From Juglans regia (lineage: Eukaryota > Streptophyta > Magnoliopsida > Fagales > Juglandaceae), in contig NC_049907.1 in the NCBI RefSeq assembly GCF_001411555.2, positions 5,278,243 through 5,342,242 of the forward strand: a stretch of DNA of 64,000 bases, read 5' to 3'. The notes beneath the pieces were generated by a model. It searched no databases, was not told the DNA's origin, and saw only the letters and a list, made by a program, of their open reading frames with translations. Positions 1 through 11,441 of this stretch are shown one piece after another. Each line of letters begins with the position of its first letter. The first letter of the stretch is position 1. Made by a program: the position numbers and the translations under genes.

Positions 1-3000
1 GTCTTTCAACTCTCAAAAAGGGTATAATCTCTCTATGGTGCCCAAAGCCATCTCCTTTTCCAACTTTTTCCTTCCAATCCTCAAATTTTTGCTTTCAAAA
101 AGGAGGATAATCCAAACGAATCTCATCATCGGGCCCCCCACCCCACCCCACCCTTCCTCTTTCGGCTTCTCCCACATATTGTCATATACATGTGTGCTCC
201 CTGACTCATCTAGGAATATTGCCAGTTTATGAGACTTTTTTAGTATTTGAGACAATTATACAGCAAGATATTAAGAATTTGCATATAATTAATGATCGAG
301 AAATGAAAAATCTTCTGTATTTTGATACATCTATAGGCCGTATGCTTATGTATATATCATGTTATTAAGAAGGATACCAGCTTGGAGAAGATTGATCAGC
401 CGCAAAAAGAAAAGCTCATTTTCATGTCCGAAATAAGCAATATTTGCTATTTTGCGGAAAATATTGATTGCAGGATTAATTGGAATCCAGTCGACTAAAA
501 TCTAGCCATGGTTTTGTGAAGCAGCCATGGTGACTGGTCGTACAAGCATGTCGTTTTTCTTGTCTATCATGAGCTAGAAACATCATGACCAGCTAAGTTT
601 TCATTTCAGTTTCAGCATATTATATATATATAGTATTAATGGTAATAAACAGTGCTATCTCCAAGTGTTTGGGATTTGGCGTACAGCCAGCATTCAGTGT
701 CCAAATCAGGAATCCATGCATACATGATCATGATGAGTAGACCGAAAGTGAGACACTCAAATATCACTCATGCTCAACAATGGAAAATGCGTCCAGTCAC
801 TGAAATTGACGCATTTCATAAATCATGATGATCTCATGTTTTTGTTTTTGTTATGATGAGGGGCTATCAGAGACATTGATTCAAGTTGATTAATGTTAAT
901 CAAATGTCCCTAGACATATTATATGCAGTGGTTTCCCAGAAACCAAACGAATTAATTTTACAGAGCTTTTCGCGGAGAAGAATGGAATTAGTTATTAAGA
1001 TCAATAAATAGATCAGATCGGAAATTAAGAAGAAAATATCTATCCCATATATACATATAGATCGATCGGCCGTGTATAGCCATGGGATCATGATGCTTAG
1101 AGGATTATGCATCGAATTAGTATTAAACCCTAGAATTATTCAACTCTTTATTCTCTCTCTCTCCCTGGTATTTGATCCTCTCCTTTCACTGATCATTGGT
1201 CATTTTGGATTACTTTTCAACTTCAAACCTTACTCTGAACTCTTTTCAAATGGCCAAATTAAGTATGGAAGTCAGTCTATCAGGTTAAGCATATAGATGC
1301 TAGAAACAGGATGGGTTTATACAAATTAGCTGTCTGATGCAGCAAGCTGCCGCCTTTGACCAAGATTTAAAAATCTGGAGTACCCTATATATCTCTTATT
1401 GGCAGCTTTAACTCATGATACCGCATGGGATTCCCGGCCCCCAAAGAAGCAAAGCAACTTCTGAAGAGCGTTCCTTGCAGATGAGCTTGGACTCCGGAAG
1501 CAAACAATCAATAAAAAAGTATATCTTGCTATGAGAATGAAATATCAGAACCCATGCATATAGAACTAGCTAGTAAGAGAACCCAAGCCAGGCACAATAT
1601 CTCTCTCTATTGTACCGCAAATAAGGAAGCAGGCTGCAGGTGAATCCTTCAATATCAAGTTGAACCGTGACTCTCGAGGAGAGTGACCTTGGTTACCCCC
1701 CCTTAATCAGTACAATTGTTGAATAAATAACTTAATTAGAAAAACTTAGTTCTGAGTGAAGGAAAAAGTTGGGGAAACCGAATTACCAAAATGATCAAAT
1801 TAATTAAATGGGTGCTGATGAGCATGAAATAAACCCATGCCTTATGGAAGAAGATAAACTAGATTAGTAAGAGAATCTTGGGATTTTAGTGGATCCTACA
1901 CCAAACGTACGCTGAACCTTCGAGTATGGTAGTGTTTGAAGAGTTACAGATCATAAAAGCTGTGTCTGCATGTGTGCCCCTCTGGTATTTTTTTATAAGA
2001 ACTTTTCCTGCTGCTGAAGTGCCCACATGTTCCCTTTGAAACAGACTATATTGAAAAAGAAAAAGAAGAGTAAATTTGAGAAGCTTTGGATGATTAGATC
2101 TATCGAATTTCTCGATCATGAACTTGGAGTTGAGTCTCCTTGAGAGCTAGATGATATAATATTAAAAGTTGCTAATACCATGATTTTCTTTCCCAAGATG
2201 AAAAAAGAAGAACAAGTAATATTAACCATTAAAAAATAAATAAAATAAAATAACATAAAATAAAACAAACCTATCAGCTCTTCCTTCCCAAGGTGACCCC
2301 ATCAATGATCAAACATCTGGGTTCGACCATCACCACATGCAGGAAGGGCAGATCATATGATGAAGCAGATGTAAAATATTAAAAATTTATAAAAACTACA
2401 CGATTCCATGTAATATGTTTAAAGACTTAAATGGAAAACAGGAAAATGAATGATCAGTGTGTGCAGTGACGACTGCAAAAGTTAATGCATTATTTGCAAG
2501 AAAGAGTGGAGACTTGGGCAACAGGGACAGACCAGGTAGGGAGGTCTCTGAGAGACAGTGATCAACCTTTGCTTCTTCCATGATCATTTAAAGTTGGCCA
2601 AAGTACCTTCAGAAGAAAAGATGCATAAAAGGAGAAGAAAGAGAAGACGAAATGAAAGGAAGCAAAGGTTCTGGAAACTCATCGATGTAAAAAGCCCAAA
2701 GCATATGCATCCACATTGAATGGAAGTCGAAGCTGGATCTATGTTGAAAAGCATAAGAAAAAGGAAAAGGCCAGACACTCATTCAATACCATCAATAATG
2801 CTTCTAACAAACATCCCCATACCCTTTATTTCTCTCTTTCCCTCTCTCCCTCTTCCAGAACTGAAACGAAAAGTTGGGTTAGTAAATGCTACGCACATAC
2901 TCGAGTACACGTAGAACGGAATGTGTAACGGAAAATGCAGGTTGGCACACGTTTGTGGCAGAGAGAGAGCTGGCTTCCAACTGTCTGAGATCACACAAAC

Positions 3001-3649
3001 TTACAAATGAAAGTTCAACTTCAAAGATAAACGAAACAGACATTAGCTCCAATGCAAGTCCTCATTCCTCAAGATGAACAAAACCTTACAGTCTCATGTA
3101 CAGATGCATGGAAATAAAAGAAACTTGAATTGAAACCAAATGTATCTTACTATAACATCCGTAGCTCATACCACTAGCGCCATTACAGCGTGTAGCAGAT
3201 CATGTAGATAAACCAAAGATTTTTCATTCACTCATGAAATGAAAAAGAAATTAGCTAGCCATCAATAATAGTCTACTCTGATCGAAGTTGACGACATCCA
3301 TTCAAACACCAGCACCGCCATAATCGATAATCACCCCACAAAAGTAACCACGAAAAGAGAGGAAACATGACAAGGAGAACCGAAACCCTAAGAACCAACT
3401 AAAATCCCGAGAAAGTAGCAGAATTTCTCAGCAAAGCCAGCAACACAATTTCCCACTTCCGTTTCCTTCAAATCATCCCGTACCACCATTCTTTCTTTCA
3501 GTGCACAGCTAGAGAGAGAGAGAGAGAGAGAAAGAGATTAATAATAGACAGAAGAACAAAACGAGGCCCTTCTTTGTAAAAATCCTTCAATGCTAGGCTT
3601 AGCTACAAAAGAGATTTTTTTTTCCTTTGGTTTTTTTTTTCGGTTCTTG
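1..3649. other. Noncoding AT-rich stretch downstream of the ZHD gene
   Basis: No open reading frame here resembles a known protein. The longest are under 90 codons and low-complexity. The sequence is AT-rich with scattered simple runs: (TA)n near 625-635, an AT-rich tract near 2225-2270 and a short GA run at 3511-3531. The last few hundred bases next to 3650 probably include the 3'UTR of the minus-strand ZHD gene. I checked for tRNA-like structures and well-known conserved plant miRNA sequences by eye and saw none. Confidence 0.5.
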
Positions 3650-4384
3650 CTAGGGCTTCTTACCAAGTGTGTGCTTGTTATTGTGCATCCACACCTTGAG
3701 AACGTGACGCTTGACCCCGGTCTCGTTACAGAACTGCTGCACCACGGCCTCGTCGTGCTTCTGAATCCTCCACCCCAGACTCTCCGCCAGCCCCAGCATC
3801 TTGTCCTTTTGCTCCTGTGTGAACTTGGTCCTAAACCTCTTCTTCGACAACGACCCACCTAATCCCCCACTTGGATTTGACACGTCCTCCTCCTGTTCTT
3901 CCCTGCTATGACCCCCTGAAGTCGACGGCAGCGCCAGCGGCCTGTGCTGCTGCGGAGCTACGTGGAGGTACCCCGACGGGGTCCGATAGAATGGAGAGAA
4001 TTGAGGGTGGTGTGGTAGCTGCAGGTACGGGTCAGCAGAACCGATAGCGGCACCGGGGTGTCCATCGGTCTCCTTGCGGTGGAAGTTGCGGTGGCAGTTG
4101 CAGGCGGCGCATTTGAGGGCATCGAGCGTTCCTTCCACTCCGGCGGGCATAAATTCGCCGCAGCCGTCGAGCGCGTGCCCTCCTATGCCAACGGCATGAT
4201 TCTTCAGGCACTCCCGGTACCTCGGCCTCCCCTTCTGCTGCTGTGCAACGGCTAATTCGGGTCCGCCTACTCCTCCACCGCCCGAACTCTGCATTTTTAC
4301 GCGACCCGAGTTTCCCAGCGAGTCGTAGCTCGCGCCGGCCAGCTCCATCTCTTCCTCGTGCTCCTCTTGATCCTCGAACTCCAT
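3650..4384 (-). CDS. ZHD: Zinc-finger homeodomain (ZF-HD) transcription factor, ZHD1/ZHD2-type
   Basis: Intact single-exon gene of 244 residues encoding a plant-specific nuclear transcription factor. An acidic N-terminus (residues 2-14) is followed by the ZF-HD dimerisation zinc finger at about 55-105, beginning [10 protein letters not shown] and carrying the family Cys/His set (C59, H63, H70, C75, C92, C95, C97, H98, H102). A Pro/His/Gly-rich linker leads to a homeodomain at about 181-240 with recognition-helix sequence KVWMHNNKH near residues 230-238; the protein ends LGKKP. The order and the MEFEDQEE start match Arabidopsis ZHD1/ZHD2 (ATHB25/ATHB22) in family knowledge; I cannot choose between them. 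The frame stays open 26 codons upstream to 4462, but that part has no family similarity, so I start at the ATG at 4384. ZHD genes are typically intronless, as here. The finger mediates homo- and heterodimers and the homeodomain binds ATTA-core sites. Confidence 0.95.
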   Translation of the reverse strand: MEFEDQEEHEEEMELAGASYDSLGNSGRVKMQSSGGGGVGGPELAVAQQQKGRPRYRECLKNHAVGIGGHALDGCGEFMPAGVEGTLDALKCAACNCHRNFHRKETDGHPGAAIGSADPYLQLPHHPQFSPFYRTPSGYLHVAPQQHRPLALPSTSGGHSREEQEEDVSNPSGGLGGSLSKKRFRTKFTQEQKDKMLGLAESLGWRIQKHDEAVVQQFCNETGVKRHVLKVWMHNNKHTLGKKP

Positions 4385-5680
4385 CCCACTAAAATAATTG
4401 ATGTGTTGTTTATATAACAGGTAAAAACAAGAAGAAAGCAGAATCACCACCACCGCCACCAAAGACGAGAACTTTCTTTTTTTTCTTTCCGGGTTTTGAC
4501 TATATTCTTAAACCCCCAGAGGAAAGGCGAAGCTGTAGAGAGAAGATAAGAGGAGGCGAGAGAATGTGGCCATGAATTTCCCACTCTGCAGAAAGAGCTG
4601 TCTCCCTTCAAAGTCGCTCATATACTTTTCCGGTTTCTGAAACCCAGCTAATTGGGGTCTCTTTCCCACCCCACCTCCCTTTTCCACCCGCTATTCCCGG
4701 TAAACCGGTGAGTTTCACCTTCTTGGTGATGGAAGTAAATCTGTCATTCTATCTTTTAATTTTCAACTAAGGTAAAAAAAAGTGAAGAATCAGATAATTG
4801 GGTGTGGGGAGGTGGCAGGGACGGTAAAATTGTGGTTTGTGGTACAGTCTGCAGCATAAGGGACTGGACTCGACTGGAGGGCAAAAGAGAATCCGAAATA
4901 TATATATCGTCTCTTCCTTCTTTTTCTTTCTGTAACCCCACGCGCTGCTCAGCGCCCATGGACCAGGATCAGGACCAGGACCAGACAGTAAAACTAAACA
5001 AAAACCCACACCTCTCTGCTTTTTAGCTGAATCGTTTTTATGTATATGGTAGCTGAAACCATCTCTGGGTCATATGTGTGCTCCCGCGCATTTCTATACT
5101 GGACGGAACGAACTGATCAAGGTGGGACCGGCGGAGAATGTGGGAAAGAGGTTGCGCGTGGGGTTGCGCGTGGAGATATTTGTTGTGTGTTTTGAGGATG
5201 GTGGGGGTCAGGGTACGGTGGGGGACATGGACATGGAGGTGGACGATGGGACACGGACACGGAATTACTTACGAAAAAATAAATTGTCGGCATTTAAGGC
5301 TGCGACTGCATACGTGCGCTCGTCTCAGACATGGCTGACGCGCTCTTGGCGTCAACATGCATTTAATATTGCTCTGTCTTTCTTTATAAAGAGCGTAAGT
5401 AACGCGCTTGGAAAACATCGTCGTACTTGGCTTCTTTTTTCCTCTGTTCTGTACGCGGGAGATCGAAATTAATGTATTCAACATTATAATTCTATAATTT
5501 TTAATTTACACGTTATATTTTTATTGTGATTTTTTTATTTATTTATAATTAGAATATGCTTTAATGTCCATAGGCTTTCTTCAAATTCTTCAAAGTACTC
5601 GAAAACCATCTTATAAATGTTTTTTTAATAGATCTTTACAAGACGACTAACTTATAAGATTAGTCCAAGTGACAAAGTAT
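4385..5680. promoter_or_regulatory. Upstream (5'UTR/promoter) region of the ZHD gene
   Basis: No coding gene is supported. The bases nearest the ZHD start are pyrimidine-rich on the coding strand, as expected of a 5'UTR. Near 4968-4983 there is a short tandem of a 'gaccag'-like unit. A 132-codon plus-strand frame at 5074-5472 has no recognisable domain and arginine/glycine-rich composition; I treat it as chance. No TATA box could be assigned confidently. Confidence 0.4.
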
Positions 5681-5689
5681 CTTAGGCCC

Positions 5690-6673
5690 TGTCTGTAAGT
5701 TGAATTGAATTGAGATCAATTTAATTTAATTTAATTTTAAGTTAAGTCTAACATCTAAACACCTAACTCTCAAATCATTAAATTCATTTCAGTTCAAAAC
5801 ATCTTTTTACATGTGAGACCTACAATTAGAGGTGATAAACGGTCCGATCGAGATTTAGACCGGTCCGGTCTGATCCACATTTTAGAGGATCGAAAACATT
5901 CGGTCCGGTCCACGGTCCATGATTTTTTCGGACCAGACCGGACAGGAGCAGACCGAATGAAAAATCAAAAAAATATATTTTTTATATATAATAATTGTAC
6001 AATTAACAATATAAATTTTTAAATATATTATTAATACTTGTTAATATTCTATAAATTAACAATATTTTATATATATCTTCATCTAACCTATCACTATTAA
6101 TAATATAAAATTTTAAATATGCTATTAACACTTGTTAATATTCTATGAATTAATAAATATATAATATCAATTAGTTAATTATATAGTACTTATATAAATT
6201 AATAATATAATTTTCATTTAATTTATTATCATTGACCATATAAAATATTTTTTTATTGAGTTTGTTACATAATCCAAATTAATAAGTCACTTAATTTAAT
6301 TTAGTATTTTAAATAATTTTTTTATTAATTATTTAAAAAAATATAAAAAATAGGCCGAACCGACTGGACCAGACTGAACCGATAACTATCGGTCCGGTCC
6401 AGAAAAATGATGGACCGAAAATATTCGGTCCATCGCCGGACCGGACCATTTGTAGCCCTACCTACAACTTTTTTCAACTCAACATCTCTTTACATACGGG
6501 ACCTACAATTTTTTTCAACTTCCCATAAATACATTTAAACTAGTCATCTTAACATCCAAACACATTTAAACTCATTTTAAGTGAGCCCCACAAAACTCAC
6601 TTCATCATCTCAACTTACTATTATTCATAAAGAATTCAATTCATCTTAACTCAATTCAACATTTAAATAAAAC
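5690..6673. repeat. Older MITE-like repeat split by a hAT MITE
   Basis: The two outer parts (about 5690-5826 and 6461-6673) share runs with the repeat at 60177-60525, including 'ctcaacatctctttaca'-like and 'aattcaattcaacat' stretches in the same order. They therefore form one older repeat of the abundant 'GTTTGG/GAGATGAG' type, interrupted by the element at 5827-6460. Outer ends are approximate. Confidence 0.55.
5827..6460. mobile_element. hAT-type MITE, copy 1
   Basis: A 634-bp noncoding element with terminal inverted repeats. It starts TAGAGGTGATAAACGGTCCG and its right end reads, on the other strand, TAGGGCTACAAATGGTCCGG. Flanking 8-bp duplications are CCTACAAT on the left and CCTACAAC on the right, one mismatch. 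The interior is very AT-rich and the ends are rich in GGTCCGGTCC-type runs. The copy at 26820-27488 shares its whole structure. The 8-bp duplication and the T/CAGGGGTG-type ends indicate the hAT superfamily; there is no transposase. Confidence 0.85.
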
Positions 6674-7130
6674 CTGCTACGTTTGGGTAGTGAGAATATT
6701 TGAGAAGTGTTGAGAATGTTTGTGAATAGTTATGAATACAGATTGTAATGATTTTGTGGGTCCCATTGAGAGTATTTTGAGTTGTTTGGATGTGTGAACT
6801 ATGTTGAGTCGTTGACTTTTGGATAGGTAGTTAAAAAATGTGTGGATCCCATAAATATTATATTATAGTGATTTTATTTTTAGTAATAAATATTATAGTG
6901 ATTTTATTATAGTGATTTTTTAATATTAATAAATATTGTAGTGATTTTATTTTATTTTTAATTTATATATAATAGTGATTTTATTTTTTATTTATATATA
7001 ATAGTGATAAATATTATAGTGATTTTATTTTTTATTTATATATAATAGTGATAAATATTATATTGATTTTATTTTTTATTTATATTTAATAATGATAAAT
7101 ATTATAGTGATTTTTGAAAAGACTTTGATA
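6674..7130. repeat. MITE remnant plus AT-rich minisatellite-like tract
   Basis: The sequence opens with a 'tacgtttgggtagtgagaat' end typical of the window's abundant 'GTTTGG' repeats. From about 6850 to 7110 it becomes a chain of degenerate units containing 'tattatagtgattttatttt'. The far end near 7150 again reads 'acgtttgg'. No coding capacity. Confidence 0.45.
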
Positions 7131-7540
7131 TGAAAATGGATCATTACGTTTGGTATGTGGAATATTTTCAATAGTACGAGAATACTTAAAAAGTGTTGAG
7201 GTATGTCGGTTACCGAAACTTAACTTAATCTTGGAGGTATACTTACTTACTTATTCTAAGATTCGGGTTTTCAACACAAATTTTTTTATTTTTTTATTTT
7301 TTTTAACTTGGGATGTAAATAATTTTTAGTTTAGGAGCTACTTTCCATTGATGAAAAAGTTAGATCATTCATCTTATTTGTGTGACGTGGGCGCATTACA
7401 TATGTTTTAATTAAGTTCAAATATTAGATAAAAGACGTACTGCGTTTATATATATAGTTAATCTAAATTTCTCGGCATCAAAAAATCTTACACGACAGGC
7501 ATCTAATGATGCATTAAATATATGTCAGAGATTTTTATTT

Positions 7541-7625
7541 ATTTATTTATTTACTTACAGGACGAGAGATTCGAACCTGATTCTCTCATTTGAAGATTAT
7601 GTCTTATGCCATATAGTCTAAAAAA
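7541..7625 (-). repeat. tRNA-derived SINE fragment
   Basis: Read on the minus strand, this segment has a box-B-like GGTTCGAATCTC and an upstream TGGCATAAGACA that could be a decayed box A, followed by an A/T-rich tail. The fragment is short and degraded, and no target duplication could be assigned. Confidence 0.4.
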
Positions 7626-10600
7626 TCTTGAAAAATATTTGTCAGGTGATAACTCAATATATAGGTTATTATATATATGCACATTAGACAATAAACATTA
7701 GCTAGAGTATGACAATGTATTTTTATTTTTAGTTATGAACAGTGATAAAATTATATTTTAATCCATTTAGATTGTTAAGAGGAAGAATATATATAATACA
7801 AAAGGGAATGATTAGGATTCAATCTTTCCATAGAAAATGAAAAAGGAAACCGAACTTTACGTCTGAGTGGGAGTAGAGTTGGGTTTACAAGGCTCATAAA
7901 TATATCTTTCAGCAATTAATTACTACAAGTTAGGTATTAGGTTAATTATGAGTAGATCATTCCCTAACCTTTAATCACGACGTACATGATCATCTTCTGA
8001 TCTTTTGATCTTTTCAATTCAAGTACTCTGCTCGATCGATTTGCACATATGTTAATTAGATTCAGCTAATCTTTAATACTTTCAAGAAAAAAAAAGTAGT
8101 CATATATATAATTAATTAAAGTAAGACCCAATAGCCTGAATTAAGTACTTGATGGACCTAGCTAGCCATTAATTGATATATAGTCATGCATGAATTGATT
8201 GAACAAATCAACTTAAAATCAGGCTTTTTTTCTTTGTCCATATTTGAAAACCAAGATGATGTTCAAATTAATAGGCGGCTCAGCTTCGAGAAGTTGCCGT
8301 TATTTGAAAAATCATGGTTATTATACAAATCTTAAGCCTTGTATAATGACCTTTGACCTATATATCCGGCCACTTTAATAAGCAATAATCAAGCAGGGAT
8401 CAACTTGACTCTGCTAGTTTCCATTTCCAACGTCTTTAATACGAATAAAGATGTATAAATTTCATACACTTCTTTATATTTTAGATAATTTAGCTAGAGA
8501 TATGCAAGTCTCATGCACGTACTTTAAAAAAAAGTATGATTCATTATTAAGAAGTAAATTTTTTCACGTAATTTTCAAATTTGTCATTTTTTTTAAAAGC
8601 AACGTATTGTACAAATTATTATTCTTTCACTTAAACAATTCAATTTTAGAAGTGATTTGGATATATCATTGGAACTGAATTTTTATTTTATGAGAAGAAA
8701 ATCATCATTAATTTATACTAAACTTAAAAAATATGATGTGGTATTTAATGATTAAAGATTATTTATTATATTTTACTTGTGAACTAATTATTTGATGTCG
8801 CATTAAGAGATATTAAAAGAATAATAATAAAATGATGATAAAATTTATATTTATCATGAGCAGCCTAGGGACCGAGCTGGCTTTTTTCGTTTAGATCATA
8901 ATCAAAACCTGCAACCCCTTTTATATTAATATATATAGCTTTCTTAATTGGAATCATTATGAATTATAATATCTCCTCCCCTAATAACCACCATCCAATA
9001 GATGCATGCATGTGAGGTCATGTTGCAAGAATTACACATTTTAAAATTTGAATATTGATTTAAATATATATATGCAAAGAACAACGTTAATTGTCGCTAA
9101 ATATATGTTTTTTCTAGGATGAAATTAGTTTCATTGTAAATCATTTTCGAGATCAGTAATGTAGTTCAAACTAATGATGTTCTTGGTTCGAACAATTACC
9201 AACAACAAATTAGAATATTGTTTCATCGTCATGAAAATCAAGTACCGTTCAAACTTTTTATCAACGACAAATTCATCATGTCGACACAATCTTAATTCTT
9301 ATATTTGTGACGATCGAACCATTTCGTCATGAGTTAATTCCAATTGGAAGTACATTGATCAGCTCATGTTAATGAGCAAAGTTCTTACTGATCTAGGAGC
9401 ACGTACGATATCTTTTTGGAACCCCAAGTGGCATTTTCATATGTAGTTCAATCTATCAAACATTATAATTAATATTTATATAAAGATTGTCACATTGTTT
9501 AATTAAAAGTTCCAGTCATATATAAGCATAATTGTCAACTATTCTTAAACATAAAAGACAACATAAGGGCTATTACAAGTTGCATGCGCTATCATATGAC
9601 TTTTGGTACCTTAATTCATCTTACAATTACATTTCAAGATAAACTTCTGGCCGGTCAGTCTGTTTTCTTTTAAATAACAGCCCTCCAATGAGTGAGAGCT
9701 AGGCTTCCCATCTCATTTCCAATATGAGCACACCACATGTGTGATGAGTCTTATGATATTTGTGTAGAATTGCTAACGAGGTGGATTTTTATTGGGGGCT
9801 GTTAAAGCCTAAGTAACAGACAGACCGTTCCAAAGCGGTTTTGTTACATCACTTGTTACCTCTCATTCTATCTCATGGTTTCTTTCTTACAAGTAGTACT
9901 ACTCTTAAAGCCTCATCTCTAAACAATCATCCTCTCCATCCATTCAAGTATTAATTTTTGGATACTGCTACTGATTTCCAAACCAATGCGTCCAACCGAT
10001 CACTGCAATTGCAGTTTTTTTTTATTAAACATTTTTTTTAAAAAAATACATAAACTCAATAATATATATTTCCTTAACCAAAAAGAAAAAAAAAATAAAG
10101 AAAAAAAAATGGGGCAGTCCAATTCATCGGTTCAAAAAGCAATTTCACTTAAATTTTAAGTGAAATAGAAAGGATCATATTCTCTCTATGAGACATCGAT
10201 CCCTTCTATCTCCTTTCCTGACTCCTGTAACTTGCTTACAATATTCTTGTTATTGGATGCCAAAAAAGACAAGGAATCAGCATGTCTATGCCCTTGACCC
10301 AAGACATAGTACCCCAGATAATTGGTTTCCATGCAAGACCACCAAGAGTATAATGTGCACTAGGACTAGTGTAATTTCTTCATCATCTTGTCCTCCTACA
10401 AGTACTGTAAAAATAAAAATAAAAATAAAAATAAAGAATCATTTTCCTTCTTATAAATCAACACAAACATTATAAAAGTTCAATTTATAAGTAGTCCTCG
10501 TAAACAAAGGTACTAGACAAAACTCCACTAGACTCATTCCCCTATGTACACAGGTTTGTTTGTGGCAGTCTAATCAAAATCAGAAATGCCCTAATAATTG

Positions 10601-11259
10601 CAGTAGACTTTAAACCCAACCTCTCCCACTCCTGACAACCTCTGGGGTTCTCTCACGTGTTAACTAATTCCCACAGGACAAGACACAATTTGTTATATAT
10701 GGATTGAGCTTTTTCTTACCTAAGTAATTGATCATCAATTAATGAAATCAGTTGCAAACTACTCATAAATTAATAAGAAATTAATGGATTCATGATCTTG
10801 GGGAAGGAATAGGCCAAGAAGTTTACAGCCTTGACGGGGGAGCATCGTCATTTCAATAAAGTGTCGATTGTCTTTCATATAGTTCCAAAAAAATGGATGT
10901 GTTCTAATGGCAAACGGTACTACTAAAGACTTAGACATGCATTAAACATCTTAATCGTTGTGTTTTTATTACTAATTAACATATATATATATACACACAC
11001 TTACGTCTTGTCATGAATAGAAGACATTGACTTGGACATATATGCTGATGAGTTGTGTTGCTTTGTGCTTATCCATTTTAAAGATCTTAATCTGGCTCCT
11101 CTGCTTTCAAGAGTTCCATTTCTCTCCCCACAATGCCCCCATTGCTTTGGAATTTTCCGCTTTCACCTCGCCAATATTTTGTTATGTTTGTATATTCATT
11201 ATAAATCCGATTTATTAGAAGCTAGACTCGCAGAAAACTCACATAATTCAATTCACAAA
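7626..11259. other. Noncoding intergenic stretch
   Basis: AT-rich with only short chance frames. It contains a (AAAATA)n tract at about 10409-10435 and A/T homopolymer runs near 10015-10110. No gene or complete transposon was recognised. Confidence 0.45.
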
Positions 11260-11268
11260 TTTATATAA

Positions 11269-11432
11269 GAGGAATGATAGTCGTGAATATGTAAGTGTCG
11301 TATAATTATTTAAAAATAAATAAATAAATACGAGATTCACATAAAAATAAATAAATTTTTTAATAATAGACTTTACTTATTTTTTAAAATAATTATATGA
11401 CACGTACTCTACGATTATATATAACATTATTC
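11269..11432. mobile_element. Small Mutator-like MITE with 9-bp duplication
   Basis: A 164-bp element whose two halves are imperfect inverted copies: 'gtcgtataattattt' on the left pairs with 'aaaataattatatgacacg' on the right. It starts GAGGAATGATAG and its other end, reversed, starts GAATAATGTTAT. The flanks are TTTATATAA (11260-11268) and TTGATATAA (11433-11441), matching at eight of nine positions. Duplication length and GA(A/G)TAATG-like ends match the other Mutator-like elements in this window. Confidence 0.6.
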
Positions 11433-11441
11433 TTGATATAA

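Noticed and set aside
1321..1510. A microRNA precursor
   Set aside because: No match by eye to the conserved plant miRNAs I know and no convincing long hairpin.
4385..4462. 26-codon N-terminal extension of the ZHD protein with a hydrophobic stretch
   Set aside because: Family members start at the acidic [12 protein letters not shown] sequence; the extension resembles translated 5'UTR.
5074..5472. 132-codon plus-strand frame upstream of the ZHD gene
   Set aside because: No recognisable domain, no supporting splice or promoter signals, biased composition; overlaps several alternative frames of similar quality.
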